Origin: a virus
DNA: 58,047 nucleotides
Strand: one strand, 5' to 3'
IMG/VR virus record: IMGVR_UViG_3300048582_000144
Span: 1-58,047 of that record
The translations under genes and the position numbers were made by a program. Below the pieces are notes generated by a model, which ran no database searches, was not told where the DNA came from, and was given only the letters and a program-made list of their open reading frames with translations. Shown in pieces: positions 43,203 to 50,498 of this stretch (the stretch's first letter is position 1; each line of letters begins with the position of its first letter).

Positions 43203-44249
43203 TCACTGGAAGAACTCTTTCCCATCCGCAGGAAGCACCGCCCGCCGGTAATGCCGGAACAGAGTCGTGCTGCCTGCCGTGTGGCCCATCACAGCCTTTG
43301 TGGCATCCTCGCCCTTCCATGCCAGATAGTGACTGGCGAACGTGTGCCGCATCACGTCCTGCATGTGACCAATTCCCGCGGTCTTGCGGATCCGCTGCCA
43401 CCGTTTTTTCCACCCCGCCGGAGCCACCGGCCCAGACTTCGGGTGCCCTTCGATCCCCCGCCGCAATGCCGGCGTGATTGGAATGTGGCGATCCGCACCG
43501 GTCTTGCTCGCCCCCTGCGAGACGTAAATCTCCGCCCGCCCCACATCCGCCCAATCCAGCCGCGAAATCTCCCCATTCTCGGAGTCGGGCCGGATTCCGG
43601 CATAGAGCAGCAGAGCAACTGCCCGGCGCTCCTCAGCGCTCTCGCAGGCGGCAAAGGACGCCTCGCATTGGTCTTTGGTCAAAATGTGGATCACCGCGCC
43701 TTTCTGGTGCCTCTCGCGGAAGCCAAGCACCGCCTGGACGCGAGAAGCCCGCATTTCGATCGTGCTTCGAGCCAAAGGCCCGTTGGAGCGCAACGCCTCC
43801 TCAATTCGTTCGCGGTCAATCGTGCCGCATGGCAGCGGCATCAGGGACGGCACCCACCGCGCCAACCGCTCCATGTCCAAAGAATACCGAGCGCTCCAAT
43901 GGGATTCACCCCAAAGCAGGGCGCGGGCGTACCGGGCGCGGAATGTCTCCTTGGAATCCTCCGTGGCGATTCTGGCGACCGCCAACCGGGCAGCCTCCAC
44001 CAGCGATATCCCGGACCCTTCAAGGATGCGGGAAGCCTCCGCCGCCTGGTGAGCGAGCGCCACCGGGATCATGCTCGACCGCAGACCGGTTCCATGCTGC
44101 CGCCGCATCGAGGATGCGAATTTCTCCGCCGCTGTCTTGCCGGGGAAATACTTCCGCTGGCGGCGACCCGCGGCATTCATGGCAGCAGGGATGGAAACCA
44201 TCCATCCTTTCGGGGTTTCCACCACGTTGAATTTTGGAGATCGGGCCAT
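43203..44249 (-). CDS. Phage tyrosine-family integrase
   Basis: A 348-residue site-specific recombinase that would integrate the phage into a host tRNA gene. An N-terminal arm-binding-like part (FNVVETPKGWMVSIPAAMNAAGRRQRKYFPGKTAAEKFA) and a core-binding helix bundle are followed by the catalytic domain. Catalytic residues visible: R in LLYAGIRPD, Lys in QGASKTGADRHIPI, R in MRHTFASHY, H in VMGHTAGS and Y in LFRHYRR. The residue three before the second Arg is Asp rather than His (QDVMR), a departure from the usual HxxR. The ATG at 44249 is chosen because the upstream frame enters the tRNA-derived attP. No intI-specific insertion is seen. Confidence 0.9.
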   Translation of the reverse strand: MARSPKFNVVETPKGWMVSIPAAMNAAGRRQRKYFPGKTAAEKFASSMRRQHGTGLRSSMIPVALAHQAAEASRILEGSGISLVEAARLAVARIATEDSKETFRARYARALLWGESHWSARYSLDMERLARWVPSLMPLPCGTIDRERIEEALRSNGPLARSTIEMRASRVQAVLGFRERHQKGAVIHILTKDQCEASFAACESAEERRAVALLLYAGIRPDSENGEISRLDWADVGRAEIYVSQGASKTGADRHIPITPALRRGIEGHPKSGPVAPAGWKKRWQRIRKTAGIGHMQDVMRHTFASHYLAWKGEDATKAVMGHTAGSTTLFRHYRRAVLPADGKEFFQ

Positions 44250-44450
44250 GATATTGTCGCCACTTGTCGCCCTTTGGCGGATTACTGACGTGCATTCAGC
44301 TTCACCCAGATGCACGCAAATGCAAGAAAAGAGCCGCTGGTCGGATTCGAACCGACGTTTATCCTTCTCATTACGAACGGGCAAAAGCGCATTGAATATG
44401 AACGGGTTATATCATCATGTCTGGGAATCGCCACCATGCCGCCACTTGCG
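44250..44450. other. attP region with tRNA 3' fragment and arm-type repeats
   Basis: Read on the minus strand, 44332-44378 contains the 3' half of a tRNA: a T-arm GTCGGTTCGAATCCGAC, an acceptor strand CAGCGGC and discriminator T at 44332, preceded by TTCGTAATGAGAAGG, which would be an anticodon loop with CGT (tRNA-Thr) if the anticodon lies in the shared part. No D-arm follows, so only the att identity segment is present. TGTCGCCACTTGTCGCC (44255-44271) and GCCGCCACTTGCG (44438-44450) flank it and resemble integrase arm sites. Phage genes lie on both sides, so this is attP, not attL or attR. Confidence 0.75.
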
Positions 44451-44495
44451 AAATGATTTTGACGAACCCCATTATTTTGGACGATCATTGGGGAT

Positions 44496-44747
44496 ATGCC
44501 CCGCTGGCGGAAACCTAGTCTGGAAACCAGTCTGAAAGCCAGTCTCGCTTTATCGGTGATGCTCGTCATTGGATTGCTCAACATTGAAGCCTGCACCCGC
44601 AAGAAATCCAAGCCCCGAACTGGCCATGGATATTCATCCGGTCGTGGCGGTCGGTGTAGTCCAGTCGGAGAATGCAAAGCGTGCACAGATTGCAGCAGAT
44701 GCCAGCATTGCTCGAAATACGGAGGGTCGTGCAGCGTTTGCAGATAA
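44496..44747 (+). CDS. Cys-rich putative lipoprotein, 83 residues
   Basis: A short N-terminal hydrophobic segment (LKASLALSVMLVIGLLNIEAC) could be a membrane anchor or a lipoprotein signal with the Cys of NIEAC. It is followed by a basic, cysteine-rich tail with nine cysteines: RCSPVGECKACTDCSRCQHCSKYGGSCSVCR. The regular C-x2-C spacing suggests metal binding or disulfides. No family recognised. It stands alone between attP and the repressor, and may be expressed in the lysogen (a moron). The start could also be the internal Met at 44559. Confidence 0.65.
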   Translation: MPRWRKPSLETSLKASLALSVMLVIGLLNIEACTRKKSKPRTGHGYSSGRGGRCSPVGECKACTDCSRCQHCSKYGGSCSVCR

Positions 44748-44751
44748 AGCC

Positions 44752-45237
44752 CTATTTTGATCCCTTGGCATAGAACGTCCGCAGGAAGTCCAAGACCTCG
44801 ACCGCGATCTTGGAATAGTGTGGGTCGGTGCCCTCTTCCCATTTCATCACGATCCGGGTGACTTCGGCCCCGATCTTCGGGAGCCGTTTGGTCTCGACCC
44901 AAAGAGGACCCGGGTCAGTCGATACTTGAATCTCAAGCAGGGCCTCAACGATCTTTGGAAACGATGGATGCTCGGACATCTTGCGGGTTAGCTCTACGGC
45001 CATAGGCGAAACCTGAACGCTCTTATCCACGAACTGAGCAAGCCGGATACCGAGAAACGATTCGATCTTTTCAACCTGGTCATCGGAAAGGTTTTGCAGC
45101 TTTCGATTCATCAGTTTTGAGACCCAAGCCTTGCCCAAACCCATAAAATCGGCGAGTTGAGACTGATTTATTTTTGGCTTCGTTGGATCACGGAACCTCT
45201 TCTTTATCAAAGCAATAGTGGCGGGAGTGACTTTCAT
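44752..45237 (-). CDS. Phage repressor, XRE-type HTH
   Basis: A 161-residue repressor candidate. The helix-turn-helix is NQSQLADFMGLGKAWVSKLMNRKL (about residues 23-48), with a second helix FLGIRLAQF. The C-terminal about 90 residues would dimerise (VQVSPMAVELTRKMSEHPSFPKIVEALLEIQ). It reads divergently from the early unit, with three operator-like palindromes in the intergenic region. The ATG at 45237 is preferred. The upstream in-frame extension would run through those operators. Expected to keep the lytic unit off in the lysogen. Confidence 0.85.
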   Translation of the reverse strand: MKVTPATIALIKKRFRDPTKPKINQSQLADFMGLGKAWVSKLMNRKLQNLSDDQVEKIESFLGIRLAQFVDKSVQVSPMAVELTRKMSEHPSFPKIVEALLEIQVSTDPGPLWVETKRLPKIGAEVTRIVMKWEEGTDPHYSKIAVEVLDFLRTFYAKGSK

Positions 45238-45259
45238 AGGGTTGCTCAAATAACAGAAA

Positions 45260-45321
45260 GTTTCCAGCATGGCAACTTTTTTCTTGTCAACCTGTTGGTT
45301 GACTGTTTCCTTGTTGGAAAC
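45260..45321. promoter_or_regulatory. Divergent operator region with three palindromes
   Basis: Three palindromes in 62 bases: GTTTCCAGCATGGCAAC (45260-45276, one mismatch), GTCAACCTGTTGGTTGAC (45286-45303, perfect) and GTTTCCTTGTTGGAAAC (45305-45321, perfect, ending one base before the ATG of the early gene). The outer two share GTTTCC-N5-GGNAAC. The sites could be bound by the XRE repressor, as in the classical divergent phage switch. The third would block translation or transcription start of the early unit. Confidence 0.8.
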
Positions 45322-45322
45322 C

Positions 45323-45550
45323 ATGAGCGACACCGCAACGCCAAACAAAACAGTAGTGGAGGTTTCCTCCGACACCCATTCCCGCCTCCGAGAAGGAGCC
45401 ACCAGCACCAAGAACAGCCTAAAGCGCTTCACCGATCTCTTGCTCAGCTACGCACTGGGCAAATTCGAGGCAGGTGTGATCGAGCTTCGGGAGCCGACCA
45501 TTGAGGAAACGGAGCCCAAGGAAACCCAACCTGTGGAGGCCGGATCATGA
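45323..45550 (+). CDS. Ribbon-helix-helix-like early regulator (Cro-position)
   Basis: A 75-residue protein in the position of cro. NKTVVEVSSDTHSRLREGATSTKNSLKRFTDLLLSYAL has the beta-strand, helix, helix pattern of ribbon-helix-helix (CopG/MetJ-type) proteins rather than HTH. ATG 45323 lies one base after the perfect palindrome GTTTCCTTGTTGGAAAC. It opens the rightward early operon and overlaps the next gene (ATGA). Confidence 0.7.
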   Translation: MSDTATPNKTVVEVSSDTHSRLREGATSTKNSLKRFTDLLLSYALGKFEAGVIELREPTIEETEPKETQPVEAGS

Positions 45551-45750
45551 AACTCGACCCCGCCACGACCACGCTGGAAACCACGGAGAGAGTCCGCGCG
45601 GAGCTTCACCACGCGTTCCTTGAATCCTGCGTCGTCGTCAGCCGCGTCTATCACGGACTGATGACACCGGGTGAGGCCGCCACGAGACTGAAGGAGATCC
45701 TCGCACCGTTGCAGATCGAGGAGAAACCCAAGACGGAGGGCGAGGCATGA
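45547..45750 (+). CDS. Hypothetical early protein, 67 residues
   Basis: A 67-residue helical protein (ATTTLETTERVRAELHHAFLESCVVVSRVYHG; PGEAATRLKEILAPLQIEEK). No family recognised. It overlaps both neighbours by ATGA, so it is translated with the RHH protein and the excisionase-like protein, and belongs to the immediate-early regulatory operon. Confidence 0.7.
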   Translation: MKLDPATTTLETTERVRAELHHAFLESCVVVSRVYHGLMTPGEAATRLKEILAPLQIEEKPKTEGEA

Positions 45751-45983
45751 ACTCCAAGCTGCTCACCGCCGACGAACTCGCCGAGCTGGTAGGCACATCC
45801 CGCCGCACGGTCATGTCATGGCTGGGTGACGGCATCATCCCCGCCGCCGTCCGCGAGGGCAACGTCCTGCGGTTCGATGAAGCCACCGTCCGCAAGGCCC
45901 TTGCCAAGCGAGCCGCCACGCGGACGAAAGCATCCCGCCCAATCGCCGACGCCCCACCCGCCGGCATGATCCCCACCATATAA
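45747..45983 (+). CDS. Excisionase/MerR-type HTH protein
   Basis: A 78-residue protein with an HTH_17/excisionase-like winged helix: LLTADELAELVGTSRRTVMSWLGDGIIPAAVREGNVLRFDEATVRKAL. These small domains bind DNA as recombination directionality factors (Xis) or as transcription regulators, with LRFDEATV being the typical end. Located in the early operon about 1.4 kb from attP, an excisionase role is reasonable but unproven. About 100 bases with no clear gene follow. Confidence 0.8.
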   Translation: MNSKLLTADELAELVGTSRRTVMSWLGDGIIPAAVREGNVLRFDEATVRKALAKRAATRTKASRPIADAPPAGMIPTI

Positions 45984-46088
45984 CCCCCTTTGCTCGCGGC
46001 AGGCGTGTGACGCCGCCATCCACAGTCCAGGTTCACCAGTTAACAAAAATCGGGCCGCGAGTATCCACTTTCACCACCACACACACAG

Positions 46089-46391
46089 ATGACATTCGAC
46101 ACATTCGCCGCCGACCGCCTGATTCACGCTCTCCGTGAAGCCAGACGCTTGAGAATCACCAGCATCAGCCATGTTCTCGTGCTGACTCTTCTCTCCGAAA
46201 AGGACGACGGGGCGCTGCCGTCCCAACTCGCCAAGGAGCTGCAATGCACTGCGGCCGGAATCACCGGAGTGGTGGAACAGCTTTGCCAGCTCGAACTCGT
46301 GGAGCGAGTCGAAGGCAAAGAGGACCGCCGCAACAAGCGAGTCATGATCACGGTCAAGGGACTCCAAGCCATCGCCCGCATGCTGCCATGA
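46089..46391 (+). CDS. MarR/winged-helix transcriptional regulator
   Basis: A 100-residue winged helix: ISHVLVLTLLSEKDDGALPSQLAKELQCTAAGITGVVEQLCQLELVERVEGKEDRRNKRVMITVKGLQAIARM. The last part (LELVERVEGKEDRRNKRVMIT) is the recognisable wing of MarR-type regulators. It is coupled to the next gene (ATGA). Possibly a second-stage regulator of the rightward unit. Confidence 0.8.
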   Translation: MTFDTFAADRLIHALREARRLRITSISHVLVLTLLSEKDDGALPSQLAKELQCTAAGITGVVEQLCQLELVERVEGKEDRRNKRVMITVKGLQAIARMLP

Positions 46392-46594
46392 CAGCCACCC
46401 CGCCAAAAACCCTCAACCTCCAAATCGTCACCGAGCAGTTTGCCGCGGCAGTCGCCACAATGGAACTGGCATGGACCAACCTTAAAGCCGACCGCGAGAA
46501 CAGAAGATTGCTTGTCCGCTACATCCGCGCCCTTCGCCGCTGCGAACGCCTCCGCCAGACACTCGACCATCTCCTCAAAACCGGAAACCTATAA
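46388..46594 (+). CDS. Hypothetical helical protein, 68 residues
   Basis: A 68-residue helical protein, starting within the previous stop: LQIVTEQFAAAVATMELAWTNLKADRENRRLLVRYIRALRRCERLRQTLDHLL. Arg-rich second half. Unknown family. Likely part of the early operon. Confidence 0.68.
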   Translation: MTATPPKTLNLQIVTEQFAAAVATMELAWTNLKADRENRRLLVRYIRALRRCERLRQTLDHLLKTGNL

Positions 46595-46599
46595 CTCAG

Positions 46600-46899
46600 A
46601 TGAAAAGATCCGAAAAACTATCCCTAAAATCCCGCCGACACTATCGTCGCTCCATGCTCTCGCTTGTGCTGTCAGTCGCAGGCGCGTCATGGGCATCCAC
46701 GGCTTTTCTGAGCGACAGCGAATCCCCGGGGGGGTGGTTCGTAGTTGCCGCCGTGGGTGCCCTTATGGCCTCCATATTAGCATTCATTGTCTTTATCTGG
46801 CTACTGATGGAGGCCATCCGCTTGGGCTACGTCGCCCGATCCGAAGTCGCTGCCGAAAACAACTGGAAGCGTGAAAGCGAGGAACTCCCGAGCCTCTAA
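46600..46899 (+). CDS. Membrane protein with two helices, 99 residues
   Basis: Two predicted membrane helices (MLSLVLSVAGASWASTAFL; WFVVAAVGALMASILAFIVFIWLLMEA) after a Lys/Arg-rich start, consistent with a positive-inside protein with both termini in the cytoplasm. No family. It sits in the early region, so superinfection exclusion or an exclusion-like role is a possibility only. Confidence 0.65.
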   Translation: MKRSEKLSLKSRRHYRRSMLSLVLSVAGASWASTAFLSDSESPGGWFVVAAVGALMASILAFIVFIWLLMEAIRLGYVARSEVAAENNWKRESEELPSL

Positions 46900-46910
46900 C
46901 CAACCAATGG

Positions 46911-47318
46911 ATGCCGCAAGACAATGACCATTGCCTTACACCTGAAGAACTGCCGCTGGGCTTTGACCTCATCATCGAAACCGGCGGCAACCTCGCCGAG
47001 GCACGGCGACTCACCATCACCATCCGCAAAGCCCGCCCCGCCTACATCGTCCGACTCGGACCCAACCGCTTCTCAGTCTGGGCATCCAGCCCCGAAGAGT
47101 GGCCACCACCACACCGCCCACAACCCTCTCCCATGAACATCACCACTACCGACACACCGTTACCCGCTCCAATCGCAAAGCAACTTTCCGACCTGGAGGC
47201 GCGGCATAAAGCCCACCAAGCGATGTTGAATCGCCACCACGAGGACAAGCACGACCGCCGCGAGGAGCACCGCGCGAGGAAGTTCCGCCGGTCGGTCCCT
47301 CCGATCCTGCTTCTGTAA
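46911..47318 (+). CDS. Hypothetical protein, 135 residues
   Basis: No family recognised. An N-terminal folded part (GFDLIIETGGNLAEARRLTITIRKARPAYIVRLGPNRFSVWASSPEEW) is followed by a Pro linker and a highly charged helix (RHKAHQAMLNRHHEDKHDRREEHRARKFRRS), which looks nucleic-acid binding. Located ahead of the replication/recombination genes. Confidence 0.65.
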   Translation: MPQDNDHCLTPEELPLGFDLIIETGGNLAEARRLTITIRKARPAYIVRLGPNRFSVWASSPEEWPPPHRPQPSPMNITTTDTPLPAPIAKQLSDLEARHKAHQAMLNRHHEDKHDRREEHRARKFRRSVPPILLL

Positions 47319-47414
47319 CTACTACCCCGCCAATGCTCCCCGTCTGGCCGGCGCGGGAATCGAGTAAGGCAAGTCGATCCGGCCACCCTCTCCCAAAACA
47401 CAGCACACACAGAC

Positions 47415-48296
47415 ATGAGCACCAACACCATCGAAGCCGAAGTCGTCACCGACGACTCGCCCCTGATCCTCGCCGGCACTGGCTACAGCCTCGCCATCGC
47501 GCCGTCCTATCAGAAAAAGAAGGACGAGCTTTTGAAGCACGCCGGGATGATCGTCACCATCAAGGATCCGGCCAGCGATACCGCCGCCGACATCCAAATC
47601 AAAGCACTCGCCGCCATGCGGATCGAAGTCGAGAAATCCCGCGAAGCCAAAAAGCGCCCTGCGTTGGATTTCGGGAAACTGGTGGACACAACCGCCAAAG
47701 AATTTGTCTCCGCGATCACTGCCGAGGAAGACCGCGTGAAAAAGCTTCGCGGCGATTATGCGGCCGCCGTCCTCGCCGAGCGCAACCGCATCCTCCGTGA
47801 GGCCGAGGCCAAGCGCCAGGCAGAGGAGAAAGCGAAGCGTGAGGCAGAAGCCGCCGCAGCCAAAGCAGAAGCGGAACGCCTCGCCGCCGAAGCTGCCGCC
47901 GAGGAAGCACGACGGAAGGCCGAGGAGGACGCCTTCAATGCAGTCTCCCCCGAAGAGGAAGCCGCCGCCGCCAAAGCTGCCGAGGAGGCCAAGGCGAAAT
48001 CCGCGGCACTGGCAGCCGCCGAAGCCGCCCGCATCGCAGCGGAGAAAGCGGAGTCCGATCGAAAGGCAGCGGAGGTTGTCGTTCCTGAGTTTGTGCCGGA
48101 AGCTCCGAAGGGAGTGAAGATGGTTCCCGAGTATGAAGTCCTCGACCTCGACAAGTTATACCGTCACGACGCTGGACTCGTCACCCTAACCGAGCGCCGG
48201 AAGGAGATTCTTGCCGCCATCGCCGCCGGGATGAACGGAGACACGCCACCGGAGATTCCCGGCCTGCGGGTGTTCATGAAGCCCCAGGTGAGATAA
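47415..48296 (+). CDS. Coiled-coil protein before recombination genes, 293 residues
   Basis: A 293-residue protein with a long Ala/Glu/Lys coiled coil (about residues 125-235, AEAKRQAEEKAKREAEAAAAKAEAERLAAE). The N-terminus (SPLILAGTGYSLAIAPSYQKKKDELLKHAG) and the C-terminus (YEVLDLDKLYRHDAGLVTLTERRKEILAAI) are folded. Similar proteins sit just upstream of phage recT-like genes. A role in recombination or replication is an inference from context. A structured 160-bp gap follows. Confidence 0.65.
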   Translation: MSTNTIEAEVVTDDSPLILAGTGYSLAIAPSYQKKKDELLKHAGMIVTIKDPASDTAADIQIKALAAMRIEVEKSREAKKRPALDFGKLVDTTAKEFVSAITAEEDRVKKLRGDYAAAVLAERNRILREAEAKRQAEEKAKREAEAAAAKAEAERLAAEAAAEEARRKAEEDAFNAVSPEEEAAAAKAAEEAKAKSAALAAAEAARIAAEKAESDRKAAEVVVPEFVPEAPKGVKMVPEYEVLDLDKLYRHDAGLVTLTERRKEILAAIAAGMNGDTPPEIPGLRVFMKPQVR

Positions 48297-48299
48297 CAC

Positions 48300-48390
48300 T
48301 TTGGTCGGAAGACCCGGCAGGGAACGTCCCGGGAGAGGTATTCAAGAACCTTTAGTGTAACGCCAGCTTGAGAATTGCACGCCGACCAAA
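48300..48390 (+). ncRNA. Candidate structured RNA or cis-element
   Basis: A 91-base non-coding segment closed by a perfect 9-bp inverted repeat: TTTGGTCGG (48300-48308) and CCGACCAAA (48382-48390). Inside are CCCGG/CCGGG, GGGA-ACG-TCCC and AGGT/ACCT helices. It ends about 10 bases before the repeated terminator element. I do not recognise a known RNA class. Confidence 0.4.
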
Positions 48391-48405
48391 CCCACAAAAG
48401 AAACA

Positions 48406-48433
48406 CCTGTCCCTCGCAAGGGGGGCGGGTTTT
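48406..48433 (+). terminator. Terminator, second copy of the 52-bp element
   Basis: CCTGTCCC (48406-48413) pairs with GGGGCGGG (48422-48429) with two G-T pairs, followed by TTTT. The flanks match the coat-gene copy at 34599-34650 (same 52-base frame 48400-48451). The change A to G in the right arm keeps the stem as a wobble pair. Confidence 0.8.
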
Positions 48434-48459
48434 GGAGGCGAAAGCCAACACGCACAGAA

Positions 48460-48762
48460 ATGAAAATCATCGGACATACAAATCACGGGTACCTTTGCGA
48501 AGTCTCAAAGGATGAAATGAAACTTTCCACCGGGAAAGATGAGCCATGGAGTCATGACAGCCACGCGCACCCAGTCGGCAACATCGTTAACTGCATCAAT
48601 GTTTCAAAGCATGCCAAGAACATGAAATACACTATCGAGCAGCGAAAGAAGGCCGCCGAACAGCTCCGAGCCGTCGCCACTATCATCGAGCAAGTTCCTG
48701 AAACGTTCACAGCACCGGAAGAAATTGAAGCACTTAACGGCGCGGAACCTCATTCGGCGTAA
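48460..48762 (+). CDS. Hypothetical protein, 100 residues
   Basis: The N-terminus (MKIIGHTNHGYLCEVSKDEMKLSTGKDEPW) looks like a small beta domain, and the rest is helical (YTIEQRKKAAEQLRAVATIIEQVPETFTAPEEIEAL). No family recognised. Starts just after a terminator copy, so a promoter is expected between 48434 and 48460 unless the hairpin is regulated. Confidence 0.68.
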   Translation: MKIIGHTNHGYLCEVSKDEMKLSTGKDEPWSHDSHAHPVGNIVNCINVSKHAKNMKYTIEQRKKAAEQLRAVATIIEQVPETFTAPEEIEALNGAEPHSA

Positions 48763-48772
48763 CACAAGACCA

Positions 48773-48949
48773 ATGAACGACTACGAGATCGTCGCCACCT
48801 ACTCCGACCAGACCCTCGCGGGAGTCATCCGCGACCTGAGCACGGGCAAGGCATGGTGGCCCGATAAATCCCGGCTCCAAGCCGCCATCCACGAACAGAA
48901 CCTCCGCAAACTCCACGAGCACCAACAAGACACACAATCCGAACAATGA
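48773..48949 (+). CDS. Hypothetical protein, 58 residues
   Basis: A small 58-residue acidic/polar protein (MNDYEIVATYSDQTLAGVIRDLSTGKAWW) whose stop overlaps the recT-like start (ATGA). ATG 48773 is used because it is the natural start for such coupling and lies 10 bases after the preceding stop. No family recognised. Confidence 0.68.
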   Translation: MNDYEIVATYSDQTLAGVIRDLSTGKAWWPDKSRLQAAIHEQNLRKLHEHQQDTQSEQ

Positions 48950-50247
48950 GCACAGAACTATCCACACAGCCGATGACCATCATCGACTCCCCCGCCGTCG
49001 CCAACCTGATGAATCCGCAGCGGTTCAATCAGATGATGATGATCGCCCAAACCATGGCTTCCGCCTCACTCATCCCCGAACATCTCCTTGGCCGCAAGAA
49101 GGGCGGCACGATGGAATGGTTCACCGCCGATGAAGTCCGAGCCAACTGCTTCCTCGTCGTCAACCAAGCATTCCGCTGGGAAATGGATCCGTTCGCTGTC
49201 GCGGCGGAAACCTACGTCGTCGGCGGCAAGCTGGGATTTCAAGGAAAGCTGGTGAAGGCAGCCGTCATGTCGCTGGCCGGCGTCGAACTCCGCCAGGCGT
49301 TCAACTCCAAACAAGGGCCGGACCTCGCCATCGTCGTTTACTCGACCCCGAACAACCGCGATGTCACCGAGTCCGAGCGGATCAAGATCGCCGCCTATGC
49401 CGAGACGGAAGACCGCGTTGCCATGAGTGAACTGGAGTTCTCCGGAATCAAGGCTGTCCGAGTCTCGGTTGCCCAAGCGAAAACCGACAATTCCATGTGG
49501 ACCAAGGATCCCGAGCAGAAGCTGGGTTACACCGGAGCAACAAAATGGGCACGCCGCCACAAGCCACAAATCATCCTTGGCGTACAGACCGACGATGACC
49601 TCGATTCGATGGACATGCGCGAGGCCCGCGGCCACGTTGTCGAACCCACCACTACGAAGGTCATTACTGGCAGCGACAGCACGCCACAGCCCGCCGCAGC
49701 AAAGCCCGCACCCGCAAAGGCACCGAAGGGAGCCAAGGCCGCACCAAAGGCGCAGGAAGCCGAGCCAGAAGCTGATATGCCAGAGCGGATGGACATGGTG
49801 AACGACCTCCGCGATGCCTACCAAGCCGCTGGGGTAAAAACCGGGCCGGAGGCGGAAGCCGTAATGCGCGAACACGGGCTTCTCCCAGTAGGAGTCGGGG
49901 TCGGTGGACTCAAAGACGTAAAACAGCTTTTTGCAATATGGGTGAGACGCGAAGAATTGTTTCCACCGATGGCCCCCCAAGCCATCCACGCCTTTTACAA
50001 AAGCCACACCGTTCGGAGATCCCCCGATGACTCCGAAAAGAAATGGACATGTTGGCAGCTCCAATACGAGGAGGCCGGCGGCGACGGCACAGTCAAGGAT
50101 GCGGTCACGTTCTCCAGCACGTTCGGGAAGATCCTCGACGGGCTCGAAGGTGAGGAAGCGATTCTCCTGACAGTGAAGAGCGGAGAGAAGGGCGATAGCA
50201 TCCAAACGCTGGCTCTCGCGCCAGCAGAGGGGAGGGCCGAAGCATGA
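48946..50247 (+). CDS. RecT-family single-strand annealing protein
   Basis: A 433-residue recombinase of the RecT/Bet type that anneals complementary single strands after the YqaJ nuclease has resected ends. The N-terminal two thirds show the family pattern: FNQMMMIAQTMASASLIPEHLLG, then CFLVVNQAFRWEMDPFAVAAETYVVGGKLGFQGKLVKAAVMSLAG and later KLGYTGATKWARRHKPQIILGVQTDDD. After a Pro/Ala/Lys linker comes an additional C-terminal part (MPERMDMVNDLRDAYQAAGV and FYKSHTVRRSPDDSEKKWTCWQLQYEE), longer than usual for the family. It is translationally coupled at both ends. Confidence 0.88.
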   Translation: MSTELSTQPMTIIDSPAVANLMNPQRFNQMMMIAQTMASASLIPEHLLGRKKGGTMEWFTADEVRANCFLVVNQAFRWEMDPFAVAAETYVVGGKLGFQGKLVKAAVMSLAGVELRQAFNSKQGPDLAIVVYSTPNNRDVTESERIKIAAYAETEDRVAMSELEFSGIKAVRVSVAQAKTDNSMWTKDPEQKLGYTGATKWARRHKPQIILGVQTDDDLDSMDMREARGHVVEPTTTKVITGSDSTPQPAAAKPAPAKAPKGAKAAPKAQEAEPEADMPERMDMVNDLRDAYQAAGVKTGPEAEAVMREHGLLPVGVGVGGLKDVKQLFAIWVRREELFPPMAPQAIHAFYKSHTVRRSPDDSEKKWTCWQLQYEEAGGDGTVKDAVTFSSTFGKILDGLEGEEAILLTVKSGEKGDSIQTLALAPAEGRAEA

Positions 50248-50498
50248 ACACGATCAACAACGGCGGTCCTGCTTTCCCTACAGTCAACAGCCAAGGCGGA
50301 TTCATGGGAGCGGGCATGTCCCTCCGCGCTTGGCTTACAGGGATGGCCTTGCAGGGGATTCTTTCCAATAAGGAAACCGTTCCAATCATGTCCAGCCTTT
50401 TTGATCAAGGCGAGGAACCCGACCAAGAAATAGCGAGGCTCTCACTTAAATTCGCTGATGCAGTGCTCGCCAATCTCGAATGGAAGGAGGAAGCATGA
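50244..50498 (+). CDS. Phage accessory protein of the GGPAFP family
   Basis: A small 84-residue protein whose start NGGPAFPTVNSQGGFMGAGMSLRAWLTGMALQGIL matches a common phage family (GGxAFPxxxxGMTLRDWFAGQAL). Function unknown, often near recombination or replication genes. Coupled to the annealing-protein gene and the next gene by ATGA overlaps. Confidence 0.8.
   Translation: MNTINNGGPAFPTVNSQGGFMGAGMSLRAWLTGMALQGILSNKETVPIMSSLFDQGEEPDQEIARLSLKFADAVLANLEWKEEA

Noticed and set aside
43203-44249. Integron integrase (IntI) for the cassette array
   Set aside because: The protein looks like an ordinary phage integrase, lies next to a tRNA-derived attP and is far from the attC sites. I see no IntI-specific insert.
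43251-44288. Forward open frame antisense to the integrase
   Set aside because: No motif. The integrase frame shows all catalytic residues.
49066-50205. Reverse-strand open frame antisense to the annealing-protein gene
   Set aside because: Shadow frame, no recognisable domain.
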